Position numbers and translations under genes: made by a program
Assembly: GCA_021156105.1 (NCBI GenBank)
Contig: JAJNBD010000003.1
Location: 124,001 to 188,000 of the forward strand
DNA length: 64,000 bases
Reading direction: 5' to 3'
From: Gammaproteobacteria bacterium
GTDB lineage: Bacteria; Pseudomonadota; Gammaproteobacteria; CAISUE01
The notes under the pieces: generated by a model
The model's input: the letters and a program-made list of their open reading frames with translations, nothing else
Databases searched by the model: none
Told to the model about the DNA's origin: nothing
Part shown: positions 1 through 8,968 of the stretch, in pieces
Numbering within the stretch: position 1 is the first letter of the stretch
Layout: every line of letters starts with the position of its first letter

Positions 1-762
1 AACAGGTGCGGTGTGATGATATGTACGTTTCGAGGTGGCATGTGAATTGCTCCAGTAACGTAAAACTTCATTGACATCATAAAACCAACTTAGAACTTTT
101 TGGCGTCGAGATTTTATTTTCTCAATTGCACGCCGGCTAAAAGCAACAGGTGATAAACCTGGCGGCACTGATAAACATTTCTGTGATCCTGTATAAACTG
201 CATCCACACCCCAATCGTCCATATAAAAAGGTACACCACCAATGGAAGTGACTGCATCAATTATCGTATAGCACCCATATTTTTTAGCTAGCCGCGCTAT
301 TGCCTCTATATCAGAAAGCACACCTGTTGAAGTTTCAGCATGCACAGCAGCAATACAACGCGTATCTGGATGCGTTTCTAAAAGCTTCTGTAATTCCTCT
401 AAGTCAACAGCTTCGCCAAACGGCTGCTCAAGCAAAACTACTCTTGCACCAACACGTTCAGAAATTTCCCGCATTCGTGCACCAAAAACACCATTGACAC
501 AAACAATCATTTTTTCGCCTGGTTCAATCATATTAAACAAACAGCACTCCATACCCGCTGATCCAGGACCAGAAATAGGAAAGCTAACAGCTGTTTTAGT
601 TTGAAAAATATATTGCTGTAGTTTAATAATTTCTGCCATCATGGTGCTGAATTGATAATCAAGATGCCCTAGCGTTGGTTGCGAGATAGCATCTAGCACT
701 TTTTGCGAAATAGGCGATGGGCCAGGACCTAATAGTAAACAAGGCTCTAAAGAAAGCGTCAT
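1..762 (-). CDS. Class V (alanine-glyoxylate type) aminotransferase, C-terminus off the left edge
   Basis: The 254 visible residues begin with a GPGPSPIS segment and read as a PLP-dependent fold-type I aminotransferase of the serine-pyruvate / alanine-glyoxylate family. Visible hallmarks are the SGPGSAGME segment near residue 63, an IIDAVTSIGG segment (PLP-binding Asp) near 170 and TGSQKCLSVPPG near 193, where the Lys is the expected Schiff-base residue. The family moves an amino group from Ala or Ser to a 2-oxo acid. The ATG lies two bases after the stop of the upstream MFS gene with AAGG before it, so it is the last visible gene of the aromatic-catabolism operon. Its substrate is not predictable from sequence; a role in transaminating an aromatic or pathway-derived oxo acid is inference from position. 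Confidence 0.85.
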   Translation of the reverse strand, partial: MTLSLEPCLLLGPGPSPISQKVLDAISQPTLGHLDYQFSTMMAEIIKLQQYIFQTKTAVSFPISGPGSAGMECCLFNMIEPGEKMIVCVNGVFGARMREISERVGARVVLLEQPFGEAVDLEELQKLLETHPDTRCIAAVHAETSTGVLSDIEAIARLAKKYGCYTIIDAVTSIGGVPFYMDDWGVDAVYTGSQKCLSVPPGLSPVAFSRRAIEKIKSRRQKVLSWFYDVNEVLRYWSNSHATSKRTYHHTAPV

Positions 763-763
763 A

Positions 764-2005
764 TTAGTCAACCTTTTTAATAAAAAACCAAATGTAAGCT
801 AAGACTTGTACACCTAAAATAATTCCAAAAGCAGTTTCATAGGCCACCACGGGATATTTTCCAGTTGATAGGCGTGGCCACAAATTAACAATAAGCCCCA
901 TACCTGATTGCATGAAGAAAGCCAATAAAAAGAAAAGTAAGTTAAGGGCTGTTGTTGATCTTCCTGCATGTGAAGGTGGGAAGTGTGCCGAAACAGCAGC
1001 ATAAGATAGGGTGGCTGTGCGACCAAAAAAACCAAAAAGCACCCAAAGAAAATAGCTCCCAGGAGCGAATTGGCATAACAGTAATAGTTGAGCAATTAAG
1101 AAGAATCCAAGGCCAATACCAACCATTGTTGTAATGGACAAGTTAAAGCGGTGCATGAGCCAATCTGCGATCATACCGTTTAATAAAATTCCCGCAATTA
1201 GTGATAGCGAAAGCACAAAGAGGTGGTTGGCGCTTTGACTAATGCTTAAATGAGCAACCTCTGTAAACCATGGGCCTGCCCACAAACCAACAACAGCCAT
1301 GTTGCAAGCAAAAGCAGCGGCAGCAATTGGGGCGATTCGCCAAAAATAAGGGCTGCGATAAATTAATTTAACACCTTTTAATTGATCAAAGAATTTAATT
1401 TCCGCCGAGTGATTTTTTTCATCAGGCACAAAAATAAAAATAATTGCTGCAATTACTATAGTTAAGGCCGCCATGACAAATAATAATTCACGCCAACTTA
1501 AATAATGCAAGACAAATTCAGCAGGCGCGGTTGAGCAAAGCGCACCTAATGTACCTGATGCCATAAAGCATCCATTTGCTAATGCAATTTTATTGGCAGG
1601 AATCCAAGCACGCAGAGACTTAAAGCCAGCCATTAAACCAGCTGACATGCCCACACCAATGATTGCTCGGCCAATTAACAATCCTGTTGGGCCATGTGCG
1701 CTACCGAAAATAATAATGCCAATCGCTGCAAAGCAAAATAAATAGGCCTGTACTCTTCTGGCGCCAAAAAAATCCAGCAGCGCGCCTAATGGCAATTGAA
1801 ATAAAGAAAAAGCTAAAAGATAAACAGATGTAATTAATCCCATAGCGCTTGCACTTAATGCAATATCTTTATGGATAAAATGCATGAGTAGCGCATTAAT
1901 TTGATTAAAAAATGCTGTTAAAAAATAACCCAATGTAAATGGCAAAAACACCATCCAAAATAATTTGGTTGCTTGCATTGTTGGATTGTCCTTTAGCGTT
2001 TCCAT
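764..2005 (-). CDS. MFS transporter
   Basis: This 413-residue polytopic protein has about 12 hydrophobic segments and the typical MFS loop after TM2 (ALLDFFGARRV, near residue 80). It is an inner-membrane secondary transporter. The start is supported by an AAAGGAAAG Shine-Dalgarno sequence. It lies between the ring-cleavage dioxygenase and the aminotransferase with gaps of 21 and 1 bases, so it probably moves a substrate or intermediate of the same aromatic pathway. The direction and substrate cannot be read from the sequence; organic or aromatic acid uptake is the likeliest guess. Confidence 0.85.
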   Translation of the reverse strand: METLKDNPTMQATKLFWMVFLPFTLGYFLTAFFNQINALLMHFIHKDIALSASAMGLITSVYLLAFSLFQLPLGALLDFFGARRVQAYLFCFAAIGIIIFGSAHGPTGLLIGRAIIGVGMSAGLMAGFKSLRAWIPANKIALANGCFMASGTLGALCSTAPAEFVLHYLSWRELLFVMAALTIVIAAIIFIFVPDEKNHSAEIKFFDQLKGVKLIYRSPYFWRIAPIAAAAFACNMAVVGLWAGPWFTEVAHLSISQSANHLFVLSLSLIAGILLNGMIADWLMHRFNLSITTMVGIGLGFFLIAQLLLLCQFAPGSYFLWVLFGFFGRTATLSYAAVSAHFPPSHAGRSTTALNLLFFLLAFFMQSGMGLIVNLWPRLSTGKYPVVAYETAFGIILGVQVLAYIWFFIKKVD

Positions 2006-2026
2006 ATTTCTTTCCTTTAAATAAAA

Positions 2027-2986
2027 TTAAAAATTAACGGGATTTGTGGGTACTTTGCCTTGACGAATTAATTCTGGAATATCAGAAGAAGCATTTTCCC
2101 ATACTAATAACATTGATCGTTTCGGCGAATATCCCTGGTGCCGGATATCTGCTGGCATAGCAGCAATATCTCCTGCCTTCATGGTTACCTTAGCACGAGG
2201 CTTTCCTGTTTCTTTGTCTTCAACATTCCAAATAATTTCGTCACTAAGCTGAATAAACCACTCCACTCTATCATTCCCATGAATAACAGGCAAAATATAT
2301 TCTTCTGTTGTAGGACAAAACAAGCTATCTTTTAATACTGATGTAATAGAAGGATTCCATGTTACATTTGAGCGAGATAAGTATGCAAATAAATTGAAAG
2401 CATTTAAACAGCCTTCAAAGCCTGGTTCTACAACAACTTGTGGCTCATCTTGTGGGACATCTGCGAAATGTTCATTAACTGGGTAGCCATTGGCATCTGT
2501 ACGGAGCGCTGAATCATCTTTCATTCCCACCATACGCTTTGCGGTTTCACGATTTCTTTTAATAGCCATATTTTCGCCAGGTTTTTTCTTGCCAAATGCA
2601 GTGCTGGTTTCTCTTGGCGCAGCAAAAGGATCAAATTCAGCGGGAGTCCAATCTTTTAGCATGTGATTAAAAATATTTTGAATAGTATCCGTATCAAATC
2701 GCTCACTAAAAGCTAAATTTTTAGCAACAAAGGCTGCATTAAATTTTCCAGCAAATACTTCAACCGAACCATAATAATTGACAGTGCCAAAAACAGAGTC
2801 AAAGTTGACGGTGCCATAAAAGAATCCCCAAGCAACATCTCTCATCAAAGCGCGTAAAAACTGATCAATTGGCATAATATGTTCGGCTTGAGGCCAATGA
2901 ATATATGCAAAATATTCATCTCGGCGAAAAGTAAAACGCCCCAAGGTAAATGTTTGGTAATTCTCTATTGAGCTATTATTTATCAT
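2027..2986 (-). CDS. Two-subunit hydroquinone 1,2-dioxygenase-type ring-cleavage enzyme, large (catalytic) subunit
   Basis: A 319-residue cupin-fold protein matching the large subunit of PnpCD/HapCD hydroquinone 1,2-dioxygenase, an Fe(II) enzyme that opens the ring of para-dihydroxy aromatics. The decisive evidence is ligand spacing: the PnpD iron ligands, as I recall them, are His256, Asn258, Glu262 and His303, and here a HGNDRVE motif gives H236, N238, E242, followed exactly 47 residues after the first His by H283 in the RHQGY motif. The C-terminal segment GDIAAMPADIRHQGY is the family's most conserved stretch. A start at 2986 is preferred over 3001 because GAGGAA precedes it. It follows the small-subunit gene by 18 bases. 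The exact substrate (hydroquinone, homogentisate or a hydroxylated derivative) is unknown. Confidence 0.8.
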   Translation of the reverse strand: MINNSSIENYQTFTLGRFTFRRDEYFAYIHWPQAEHIMPIDQFLRALMRDVAWGFFYGTVNFDSVFGTVNYYGSVEVFAGKFNAAFVAKNLAFSERFDTDTIQNIFNHMLKDWTPAEFDPFAAPRETSTAFGKKKPGENMAIKRNRETAKRMVGMKDDSALRTDANGYPVNEHFADVPQDEPQVVVEPGFEGCLNAFNLFAYLSRSNVTWNPSITSVLKDSLFCPTTEEYILPVIHGNDRVEWFIQLSDEIIWNVEDKETGKPRAKVTMKAGDIAAMPADIRHQGYSPKRSMLLVWENASSDIPELIRQGKVPTNPVNF

Positions 2987-3004
2987 ATTTTTTTTCCTCA
3001 TTAT

Positions 3005-3496
3005 TTATGATTGTTGACAAATCTCTTCCCAACACTCAACTGTGCTAGGGCCTCGAATAGTTTGGATAAGTAACACAGCTGGTACCTCAGAACAAAACCG
3101 ATAAGCACAATAAGGAGGCAATAGCGCCATATGACCACGCTTTAGCTGAATATACCCCATAGATTTTCCTTCTGGTTTTTGACTAAGCTGTAAAGCTCCT
3201 TCATCAGGCAAGATTGGTAATACATTGGGGTTAATATATTCAACCTTGATATCTCCATCCATTGCCAAAGCAAATTCATCATGGGCTGCAATAAACCAAG
3301 GGGAGTTCCCCTCAACGCGCATACACTCAATGATATAGCGGAAGTTTTTAGCGATAGCGGTTCTTTGAAAGGCAGGGGCTTTATTTGCCACCTCAAACAG
3401 ATTAGAGAAGGCATAGTTTTTCACATCATCATCTATAATTTGTACGCCACCTTTTTGATAATGCTCTAAAGAAGCAAAATAAGTATTAGTTTGCAT
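3005..3496 (-). CDS. Hydroquinone 1,2-dioxygenase-type enzyme, small subunit
   Basis: A 163-residue cupin-like protein whose length matches the 18-19 kDa small subunit of two-subunit hydroquinone dioxygenases. Features include FSNLFEVA near residue 32, a WFIAAHDEFALAMDGD segment near 68, RGHMALLPPYCAYRF near 120 and a TIRGPSTVECWEEIC tail. In this family the small subunit structures the complex while the metal sits in the large one. The start is the ATG at 3496 because CAGGAG stands just before it; an upstream in-frame ATG would run through the previous gene. It overlaps the DUF2783 gene by 11 bases, which suggests translational coupling. Confidence 0.75.
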   Translation of the reverse strand: MQTNTYFASLEHYQKGGVQIIDDDVKNYAFSNLFEVANKAPAFQRTAIAKNFRYIIECMRVEGNSPWFIAAHDEFALAMDGDIKVEYINPNVLPILPDEGALQLSQKPEGKSMGYIQLKRGHMALLPPYCAYRFCSEVPAVLLIQTIRGPSTVECWEEICQQS

Positions 3497-3674
3497 CAGT
3501 AATTTTCTCCTGTTTTGCGATGTTAATAATTTTTTTGATAATAGATTCGTCTTTAATATGCTCACAAAGTAAAAAGATAAGTTTTGCATTTAACAATGCT
3601 GATTGCTCGTTATCTAATCCTTGGTGGGCGTTAATAAATTCTGCATATACTTCATCATGATTAAATGGCTGCAT
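3486..3674 (-). CDS. DUF2783 family small protein
   Basis: A 62-residue protein starting MQPFNHDEVYAEF with the family's typical middle, GLDNEQSALLNAKLIFLLCEHI. DUF2783 proteins are small, of unknown biochemical role, and are typically encoded beside MhpA-like flavin monooxygenases, as here. The start at 3674 has an AAGGAG ribosome binding site and overlaps the end of the monooxygenase gene by 14 bases. It may act as a partner or stabiliser of the flavoprotein; that is inference from linkage only. Confidence 0.75.
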   Translation of the reverse strand: MQPFNHDEVYAEFINAHQGLDNEQSALLNAKLIFLLCEHIKDESIIKKIINIAKQEKITDAN

Positions 3675-5232
3675 CGTAGCTCCTTTCAAACAAGCGAAAT
3701 AATTCTTCGATGGCAATATAAATATTTTTATCTTCAAAAATACCTAACAAATAATGATCTGGTCTAATGAGGTAACAGATATTTGTTATTTTTGGTAAAT
3801 CCTTTAATGTGTTTTCATTTATGCTCACCTCAATAACATCCATGTCATGATTTAACCCATAATGTGTAATGATATTTTGGATTTTTTTGATATCCACATT
3901 AATGGTTAATAAAGTTAGCTTCTGGTGGTTGATAAGATCAAATAGCCAATAGTTTTTTTTAGATTTCGTTACGAATAAATTTTCAAACAAACTGCCACGT
4001 AGATCAGAAAATTGAATAGATGCTTTGGATAACCATAAATTACTTTCTTTATACAACGTTGGCGTGGAAAGTCGACCACTATTAATAAAACTTGCTAAAA
4101 ATGGATGTTGCCCCGCCAAATCAAGAATAGCCAGCTGGTATTGCTTGGCAGCGAGTGTTTTAGGAGTGATGAATTCTGTGCTTCGCGTAGAATGAAGAAT
4201 ATTTTCATCAGCTGCAGGCATTCTTTCTTGCGCATAACTTTCTAGCAAAGCCTCATCTGCTTGATTTCTCAAAACCCATGCAAGCTTCCAAGCAAGGTTT
4301 TCAGCATCTTGAATGCCACTATTTGCGCCTCTTGCACCAAAAGGTGACACTTGATGGGCGGCATCACCTATCAAAAATACGTTTTTTTCACGGAAACGAT
4401 CTGCTTTTCGGCAGCGAAAGTTGTAAATGCTGGACCACTGAATATTAAATTCAATCTTATCCCCCAGCATTCGCTGTAACCTTGCATTTAACTGATCGGG
4501 TTGCAATTCAAATTTTTCATCCGCCTCTGGATCAAGCTGAAAGTCAATACGCCATATATTATCGGGTTGTTTTAACATCAAAACAGTTTTTCCAGGATGA
4601 AAGCTTGGATCAAACCAAAAATACCGTGCTGATGCTTTATCTAAATTAATTTTGGCGTCAATAATTAAAAATCTTTCTGGAAAAATTTTTCCCTTAAAAC
4701 CAATATTTAATTTTTGCCGCACAAAACTATTTACACCATCTGCTGCGATAACATACTTTGCAAATATTTCTTTTAGTTGCCCTTCATGTTTTACGAGCAA
4801 AATGTTTTTTTCTTCATTGGCTGTAATATCAATTAACTCATACCCCTCAAGAAAATTAATTGCTGGGCTATTTTTTACGGCTTCTTTAAGATATTCTTCT
4901 AAATAATATTGTTGCAAATTGGCATAAGCAGGAACGCTTGCTGTCTCATCTTGATAATGGTGTGTAAAAATTAGCTTGTCTTTTTGATAAATATATAAAG
5001 TCTTCCATGCTTCTGCTTTTGCTAATATTTTTTCTAACACACCATGTTTAGCAAAAACCTCCAAAGTTTTTTTAGCAAAACAAACTGCCCGAGAGCCTTT
5101 GCCAATTTCATTTTTTTTATCAATCAGGACCACAGGTATTTGTTGAAGTGCTAGCTCTAGCGCCATTGCAAGTCCAACAGGACCTGCGCCCACCACAACA
5201 ACAGGTAAAATTTCTTTAGACTTGATAATCAT
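3661..5232 (-). CDS. FAD-dependent aromatic hydroxylase (MhpA/PheA-like)
   Basis: A 523-residue class A flavoprotein monooxygenase. The Rossmann dinucleotide motif GAGPVG is at residues 15-20, the DG motif (AADGVNSFVR) near 165 and the GD motif (FLIGDAAHQVSPFGARG) near 290. The roughly 130-residue C-terminal extension matches the thioredoxin-like domain of phenol and 3-(3-hydroxyphenyl)propionate hydroxylases. Such enzymes use NAD(P)H and O2 to add a ring hydroxyl, sometimes with loss of a para side chain. It overlaps the maleylacetoacetate isomerase gene by 17 bases. Within the operon it probably prepares the ring for the downstream dioxygenase; its substrate is not established. Confidence 0.88.
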   Translation of the reverse strand: MIIKSKEILPVVVVGAGPVGLAMALELALQQIPVVLIDKKNEIGKGSRAVCFAKKTLEVFAKHGVLEKILAKAEAWKTLYIYQKDKLIFTHHYQDETASVPAYANLQQYYLEEYLKEAVKNSPAINFLEGYELIDITANEEKNILLVKHEGQLKEIFAKYVIAADGVNSFVRQKLNIGFKGKIFPERFLIIDAKINLDKASARYFWFDPSFHPGKTVLMLKQPDNIWRIDFQLDPEADEKFELQPDQLNARLQRMLGDKIEFNIQWSSIYNFRCRKADRFREKNVFLIGDAAHQVSPFGARGANSGIQDAENLAWKLAWVLRNQADEALLESYAQERMPAADENILHSTRSTEFITPKTLAAKQYQLAILDLAGQHPFLASFINSGRLSTPTLYKESNLWLSKASIQFSDLRGSLFENLFVTKSKKNYWLFDLINHQKLTLLTINVDIKKIQNIITHYGLNHDMDVIEVSINENTLKDLPKITNICYLIRPDHYLLGIFEDKNIYIAIEELFRLFERSYDAAI

Positions 5233-5860
5233 CTTGTACCTCTGGCGCTGCCTTTTGAAATGCGCTTAATTGATTGCATGCTTGATATATCGCCATGATT
5301 CTTGGAAATTGGTGCATTTCAATGCCAAAGCGTAACGCGTTATAAACCTGTGGCACCAGACAAATATCAGCAAGCGTAGGCAAATTACTGCAACAAAAAG
5401 TTGTTTGTGGAAAAAGCTCAGTAATTTGCTTTTCTAGCGAATTAAAACCGTTTTTAATCCAATCTGCTGCCCACGCTTTAATTTGATCATCACTCGCGGC
5501 AAAATTATTTTTCAAATATTGAAGAGTTTTGACATTTCCAAAAGGTTGTATTTCACAGGCAATGCTGTAAGCAATTGACCGTGCTTGCGCCTTTAAAAAC
5601 GCATCATCAGGTAAAATTTTATTATCAGGATAAATTTCATCTAGATATTCAATAATCGCCAATGATTGTGTTATTGTCTTTTTATCCATTACACATACTG
5701 GTACAAGCTTCTGTGGGTTCAACTTCGCAAAATCCGCTTGAAGCTGTTCTCCTTCCTTGAGGTTAACATAGTGATTTTGATAGTTAAATTTCTTTAAATT
5801 TAAAGCAATTCTTACCCGATAAGAAGCGGAAGAGCGAAAATAAGTATACAGTTCAATCAT
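5216..5860 (-). CDS. maiA: Maleylacetoacetate isomerase / zeta-class glutathione S-transferase
   Basis: A 214-residue GST of the zeta class: the N-terminal thioredoxin-fold half carries the signature SSASYRVRIAL (residues 10-20), followed by the KLVPV and QSLAIIEYLDE glutathione-site motifs and an all-helical C-terminal half. The family isomerises maleylacetoacetate to fumarylacetoacetate, or the related maleylpyruvate, using glutathione. The start at 5860 has AAGGA upstream and sits 4 bases after the HPPD stop. Placing it directly after HPPD supports tyrosine or homogentisate degradation. No fumarylacetoacetase is visible in this window. Confidence 0.88.
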   Translation of the reverse strand: MIELYTYFRSSASYRVRIALNLKKFNYQNHYVNLKEGEQLQADFAKLNPQKLVPVCVMDKKTITQSLAIIEYLDEIYPDNKILPDDAFLKAQARSIAYSIACEIQPFGNVKTLQYLKNNFAASDDQIKAWAADWIKNGFNSLEKQITELFPQTTFCCSNLPTLADICLVPQVYNALRFGIEMHQFPRIMAIYQACNQLSAFQKAAPEVQDDYQV

Positions 5861-5864
5861 AAAG

Positions 5865-6872
5865 TTATCCTTGTAATGTTCCTTGTCGGATTTGGTCTTG
5901 CTCAACAGATTTAAACAAAGCCGTAATATTACCCTCACCAAATCCTGGATTTCCTTTTCTTTGAATCACTTCAAAAAAGGCAGGGCCCAATAACGTCTTG
6001 GTAAAAATTTGTAGGAGAATTTTAGTTTCATCATTTTTATCTTTATCAATTAAGATATGTTGTGCTTTTAGTTTTTCTAAGTTTTCTTTATGACTGGGAA
6101 TCCTTTCATGAATAGTCTCATAATAAGAATCTGGAATGGACATAAAATCTATGCCATTCTCACGCAATCTACTGACAGATTGATAAATATCTACTGATTC
6201 AAATGCAATATGTTGAATACCAGGGCCTTTATGCTTCCTAAGGTATTCAGCGATTTGTGACTTCTCATCATCTGATTCATTTAGCACAATACGCAAACCA
6301 TTCTGCAGATTAACTAAAGCTTTGGTATGAAAACGCGTATAGTCACCTCGAATATCAAATGCACTAAAAGGTGTTAGTCCAAAAAGTTTTTGAAAAAATT
6401 TAACGGTGGAATCTATTTCACCATAATTTACGTTAATAGCAATATGATCAATAGTATTTAGTAATGCTGTTGATTGACGCTTTTCAATGCCAAGCTGGTG
6501 CTGCCAATTTTCATCAACAAAATACAACAAACTTTCTCCAATAAAATGAATAGCTGGAAATGGTAAATGCCCCCCAACACCTTTGGGTATTGTTGCGCCC
6601 AAGCTTAAAGCATGATCCAAAGCCCGCTGAGGGTTATCTACGACACAAGCTATAGCACAAACTGAATCACCATGATACTTGTGATAATATTTGGAAAAGC
6701 TATCTTTATGATCATTAATCAATACATGAATATCATTCTGTGTTAATAATGCAAGCGAAGAATTATTCGTAGGCTCTACTTGATGGAACCCCAATTGCTT
6801 TAAAACTGTGGCGGCTTGCTCAGTTGCTTCAATAAAAGCAAGGCTTTTTAATTCAATAGTATCGTTTTGCAT
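5865..6872 (-). CDS. hppD: 4-Hydroxyphenylpyruvate dioxygenase
   Basis: A 335-residue double-VOC-fold enzyme that converts 4-hydroxyphenylpyruvate to homogentisate. The Fe(II) triad is visible: H143 in IDHIAI, H221 in GPGIQHIAF and E301 in FFEVIQRKG, followed by the conserved GFGEGN turn. Legionella legiolysin belongs to this family and supplies homogentisate for pyomelanin. The start at 6872 follows a GAGGAGAAAG ribosome binding site. It is the second gene of the operon, 17 bases after the MATE gene, and feeds the isomerase and oxygenase genes behind it. Confidence 0.95.
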   Translation of the reverse strand: MQNDTIELKSLAFIEATEQAATVLKQLGFHQVEPTNNSSLALLTQNDIHVLINDHKDSFSKYYHKYHGDSVCAIACVVDNPQRALDHALSLGATIPKGVGGHLPFPAIHFIGESLLYFVDENWQHQLGIEKRQSTALLNTIDHIAINVNYGEIDSTVKFFQKLFGLTPFSAFDIRGDYTRFHTKALVNLQNGLRIVLNESDDEKSQIAEYLRKHKGPGIQHIAFESVDIYQSVSRLRENGIDFMSIPDSYYETIHERIPSHKENLEKLKAQHILIDKDKNDETKILLQIFTKTLLGPAFFEVIQRKGNPGFGEGNITALFKSVEQDQIRQGTLQG

Positions 6873-6889
6873 AGAAAGCTTTCTCCTCT

Positions 6890-8467
6890 TTATAAAAGGG
6901 TGCAAGGTAAAGACCATGCAGATTTTTCTTGATGCTGCATTGGTATTTCAGGTGGCGAATATTGAACGCTCCCATAGACAGAGGACTGCTGCATAGCTTC
7001 GTCCACTTGCTCTATAAGTACTCTTGTTTCACAGTCTTGGGTTTCTATTGCAGGAATTGGTTTTTCTTTACTAACTTCTTGTATCAACGCCCGCTCTTTC
7101 CTTGCATAAAAGAAACTTGCTGCGCTAGCGCCTAGGGAGGTACCGATTAAACCACCTAAGTAGATACCGGTAGCAGAAAGATTTGTTAAATACCCAAGCG
7201 CAAGACCCGCAGGTATGCCTACAAAGCTCAAGCCAATGATTCCTGTAATCATTGAAGCCAGGTATTCATCATGCCCACGTAAAACACCACCACATAATTG
7301 TCGGATCATGTTAGGCAGCTGAGTTACACTTGATACAATCATTAATGTTTGGGCAATATCTTGAACAGCGCTAGCATCTGGAGTATTAGCATTAACAAAG
7401 AGATTTGTTAGCGTTCTTCCTGCAATTGAATAAAGTGGTATAACTACCGCAGGCACAATAAATCCACACAAAATACTTACTCTACCCATGTGCCTTGCAT
7501 CTTCTAAATTGGACTTTCTTAATCGACTAACCGCAATAGTTGCTGATTGCGCCGCTGCCGAAATTGGAATGTTAGCCAATCCTAAGTATTGATTAGTGAT
7601 GCTCGCTGCTGCTAATGAATCAACATTGATTCGGCCAGACAAATTAACTGCTGCAAAACTTGATAGGAATTCGTTAATTGTTTGTACCCCTAATATCACA
7701 CCTTTTTTAACCATTCGTGTTAGATAGGTTAATGAAGCTTTTGGTGATTGCTGAAAAAATCCATATTCAGCAAGATTTTTATTAAACTTGTAGTATAAGG
7801 CAAAGAAAATTGCATCTACCCAAGAAGAGATTGAATTTGCATAAGCAGAGCCAGCTGCACCTAATGCGGGCACGCCAGCACCGCCATAAATCATCCAGTA
7901 AGCAAGTCCAACATGTATTGCGCGACGAATAATATTAATACCCAAAGAAACATGTGATTTTCCGATGCCATAAGCAGTTTGCTGCCCACTGACAGAAAAA
8001 AATGTTGCAAAAGGTCCTCCTGAATAAACTAGTGCCTTGAAATATTGATCAGTAATATCAGCCACTTGTGCATCTTGACCAATAGCGCGCACTAATGGGC
8101 CTGCAAAATAAAGCATGGCAGAGTTTGCCAAACCAATTGCAATTGCATATATATAGCTTGCAGTTAATATACCTCCTACTTCTGATGTTTCCTTTTTAGA
8201 AATTGCCTCGCCAACTAATGCGCCGGTTGTATATTGAGAAAACAAACTACTTGTTACTGACAAGTCACGCGTCGTACTGATTAAACCATTGGCTGCCAAG
8301 TGATTCTTATCGATAGCAGCTAGAAAAATAGCATTAGCCATGTCACTAGCAGTACCGATAAAGCGGACCATTGTAAAGGGACCCGCAAGCTTGGCAAAAC
8401 GTGTTACTAGTTCTTTTTTAGTGAGCTGCTGAGCAGGTGTAGTGTCTGATTCTGTTTCTATTTTCAT
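6890..8467 (-). CDS. MATE-family multidrug/metabolite efflux transporter
   Basis: A 525-residue polytopic protein with two related six-helix halves. Its first half begins LVTRFAKLAGPFTMVRFIG and its second contains the long helices around GVILGVQTINEFLSS, as in MATE cation antiporters. It has an unusual hydrophilic C-terminal tail of about 60 residues (EVSKEKPIPAIETQD onward), longer than typical. The start at 8467 is preferred over 8509 because a GAGAAT element precedes it. As first gene of the HPPD operon it may export homogentisate or another aromatic; that is inference from position. Confidence 0.8.
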   Translation of the reverse strand: MKIETESDTTPAQQLTKKELVTRFAKLAGPFTMVRFIGTASDMANAIFLAAIDKNHLAANGLISTTRDLSVTSSLFSQYTTGALVGEAISKKETSEVGGILTASYIYAIAIGLANSAMLYFAGPLVRAIGQDAQVADITDQYFKALVYSGGPFATFFSVSGQQTAYGIGKSHVSLGINIIRRAIHVGLAYWMIYGGAGVPALGAAGSAYANSISSWVDAIFFALYYKFNKNLAEYGFFQQSPKASLTYLTRMVKKGVILGVQTINEFLSSFAAVNLSGRINVDSLAAASITNQYLGLANIPISAAAQSATIAVSRLRKSNLEDARHMGRVSILCGFIVPAVVIPLYSIAGRTLTNLFVNANTPDASAVQDIAQTLMIVSSVTQLPNMIRQLCGGVLRGHDEYLASMITGIIGLSFVGIPAGLALGYLTNLSATGIYLGGLIGTSLGASAASFFYARKERALIQEVSKEKPIPAIETQDCETRVLIEQVDEAMQQSSVYGSVQYSPPEIPMQHQEKSAWSLPCTLL

Positions 8468-8550
8468 ATTTAATTCTCGTTTAACAGTTAAATTTATCAA
8501 ATGGAGCAAAGCTTTACACTTTGCTTTATGATTTCCTTACCAATCTGTTC

Positions 8551-8898
8551 TTATAAGATATTCTTATTCGTCATTTTTTCTATCCAGTATGCTCTTGCTT
8601 TTAGCGTTGCATATTGCCCTTGGAAAACTTTATGATGCAGTTTTGAGAGTGAATCGAAAATTTTAAACCTAGGCTTGCGATTAGGATGTGTCATTAGTTT
8701 TTGAATTGCCGAAGGTGAAGCATGAATACGATAGGCAATGCGCGAATAGCTGTAACCTGCACCTAACACTAGATCAACAATCATTTCCACCCAGGGTGAG
8801 TGAATATCTTCCATTTTAGGTAAGGTGCGTTGCACCCCACCTTGAAAAAACTTCTCGTCTCTAAGACTTGCTTCATAACTAAAATCATAATTTGCCAT
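8551..8898 (-). CDS. Hypothetical protein with predicted helix-turn-helix
   Basis: This 115-residue protein is not recognised. Its middle (AGYSYSRIAYRIHASPSAIQ, residues 47-66) has the spacing of a helix-turn-helix, with a basic stretch (KLMTHPNRKPRFKIF) following it and a helical C-terminus. This suggests a small DNA-binding protein of the XRE or phage-regulator kind. It lies in its own transcription unit, separated by a strong terminator from the gene upstream. Target and function are unknown. Confidence 0.5.
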   Translation of the reverse strand: MANYDFSYEASLRDEKFFQGGVQRTLPKMEDIHSPWVEMIVDLVLGAGYSYSRIAYRIHASPSAIQKLMTHPNRKPRFKIFDSLSKLHHKVFQGQYATLKARAYWIEKMTNKNIL

Positions 8899-8914
8899 AA
8901 ACTGTCCCCTTGAT

Positions 8915-8952
8915 TAAAAATGTGAGCAGCACCTTACCCAATGCAGCTCACA
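8915..8952 (-). terminator. Rho-independent terminator after the 8969-9457 gene
   Basis: Read on the minus strand, TGTGAGC (8952-8946) pairs with GCTCACA (8927-8921), with an additional inner GCA/TGC pairing, and is followed directly by TTTTTAATC. It ends the transcript of the pseudo-receiver gene and separates it from the HTH gene at 8551-8898. Confidence 0.8.
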
Positions 8953-8968
8953 TCAGTTAAATTTCATT

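Noticed and set aside
2027-3496. Single-chain homogentisate dioxygenase or gentisate dioxygenase
   Set aside because: The two proteins and the ligand spacing fit the two-subunit hydroquinone dioxygenases; homogentisate dioxygenase is a single chain of about 430 residues.
8921-8952. Operator or riboswitch upstream of the 8551-8898 gene
   Set aside because: The perfect stem followed by a T run is explained better as the terminator of the preceding gene.
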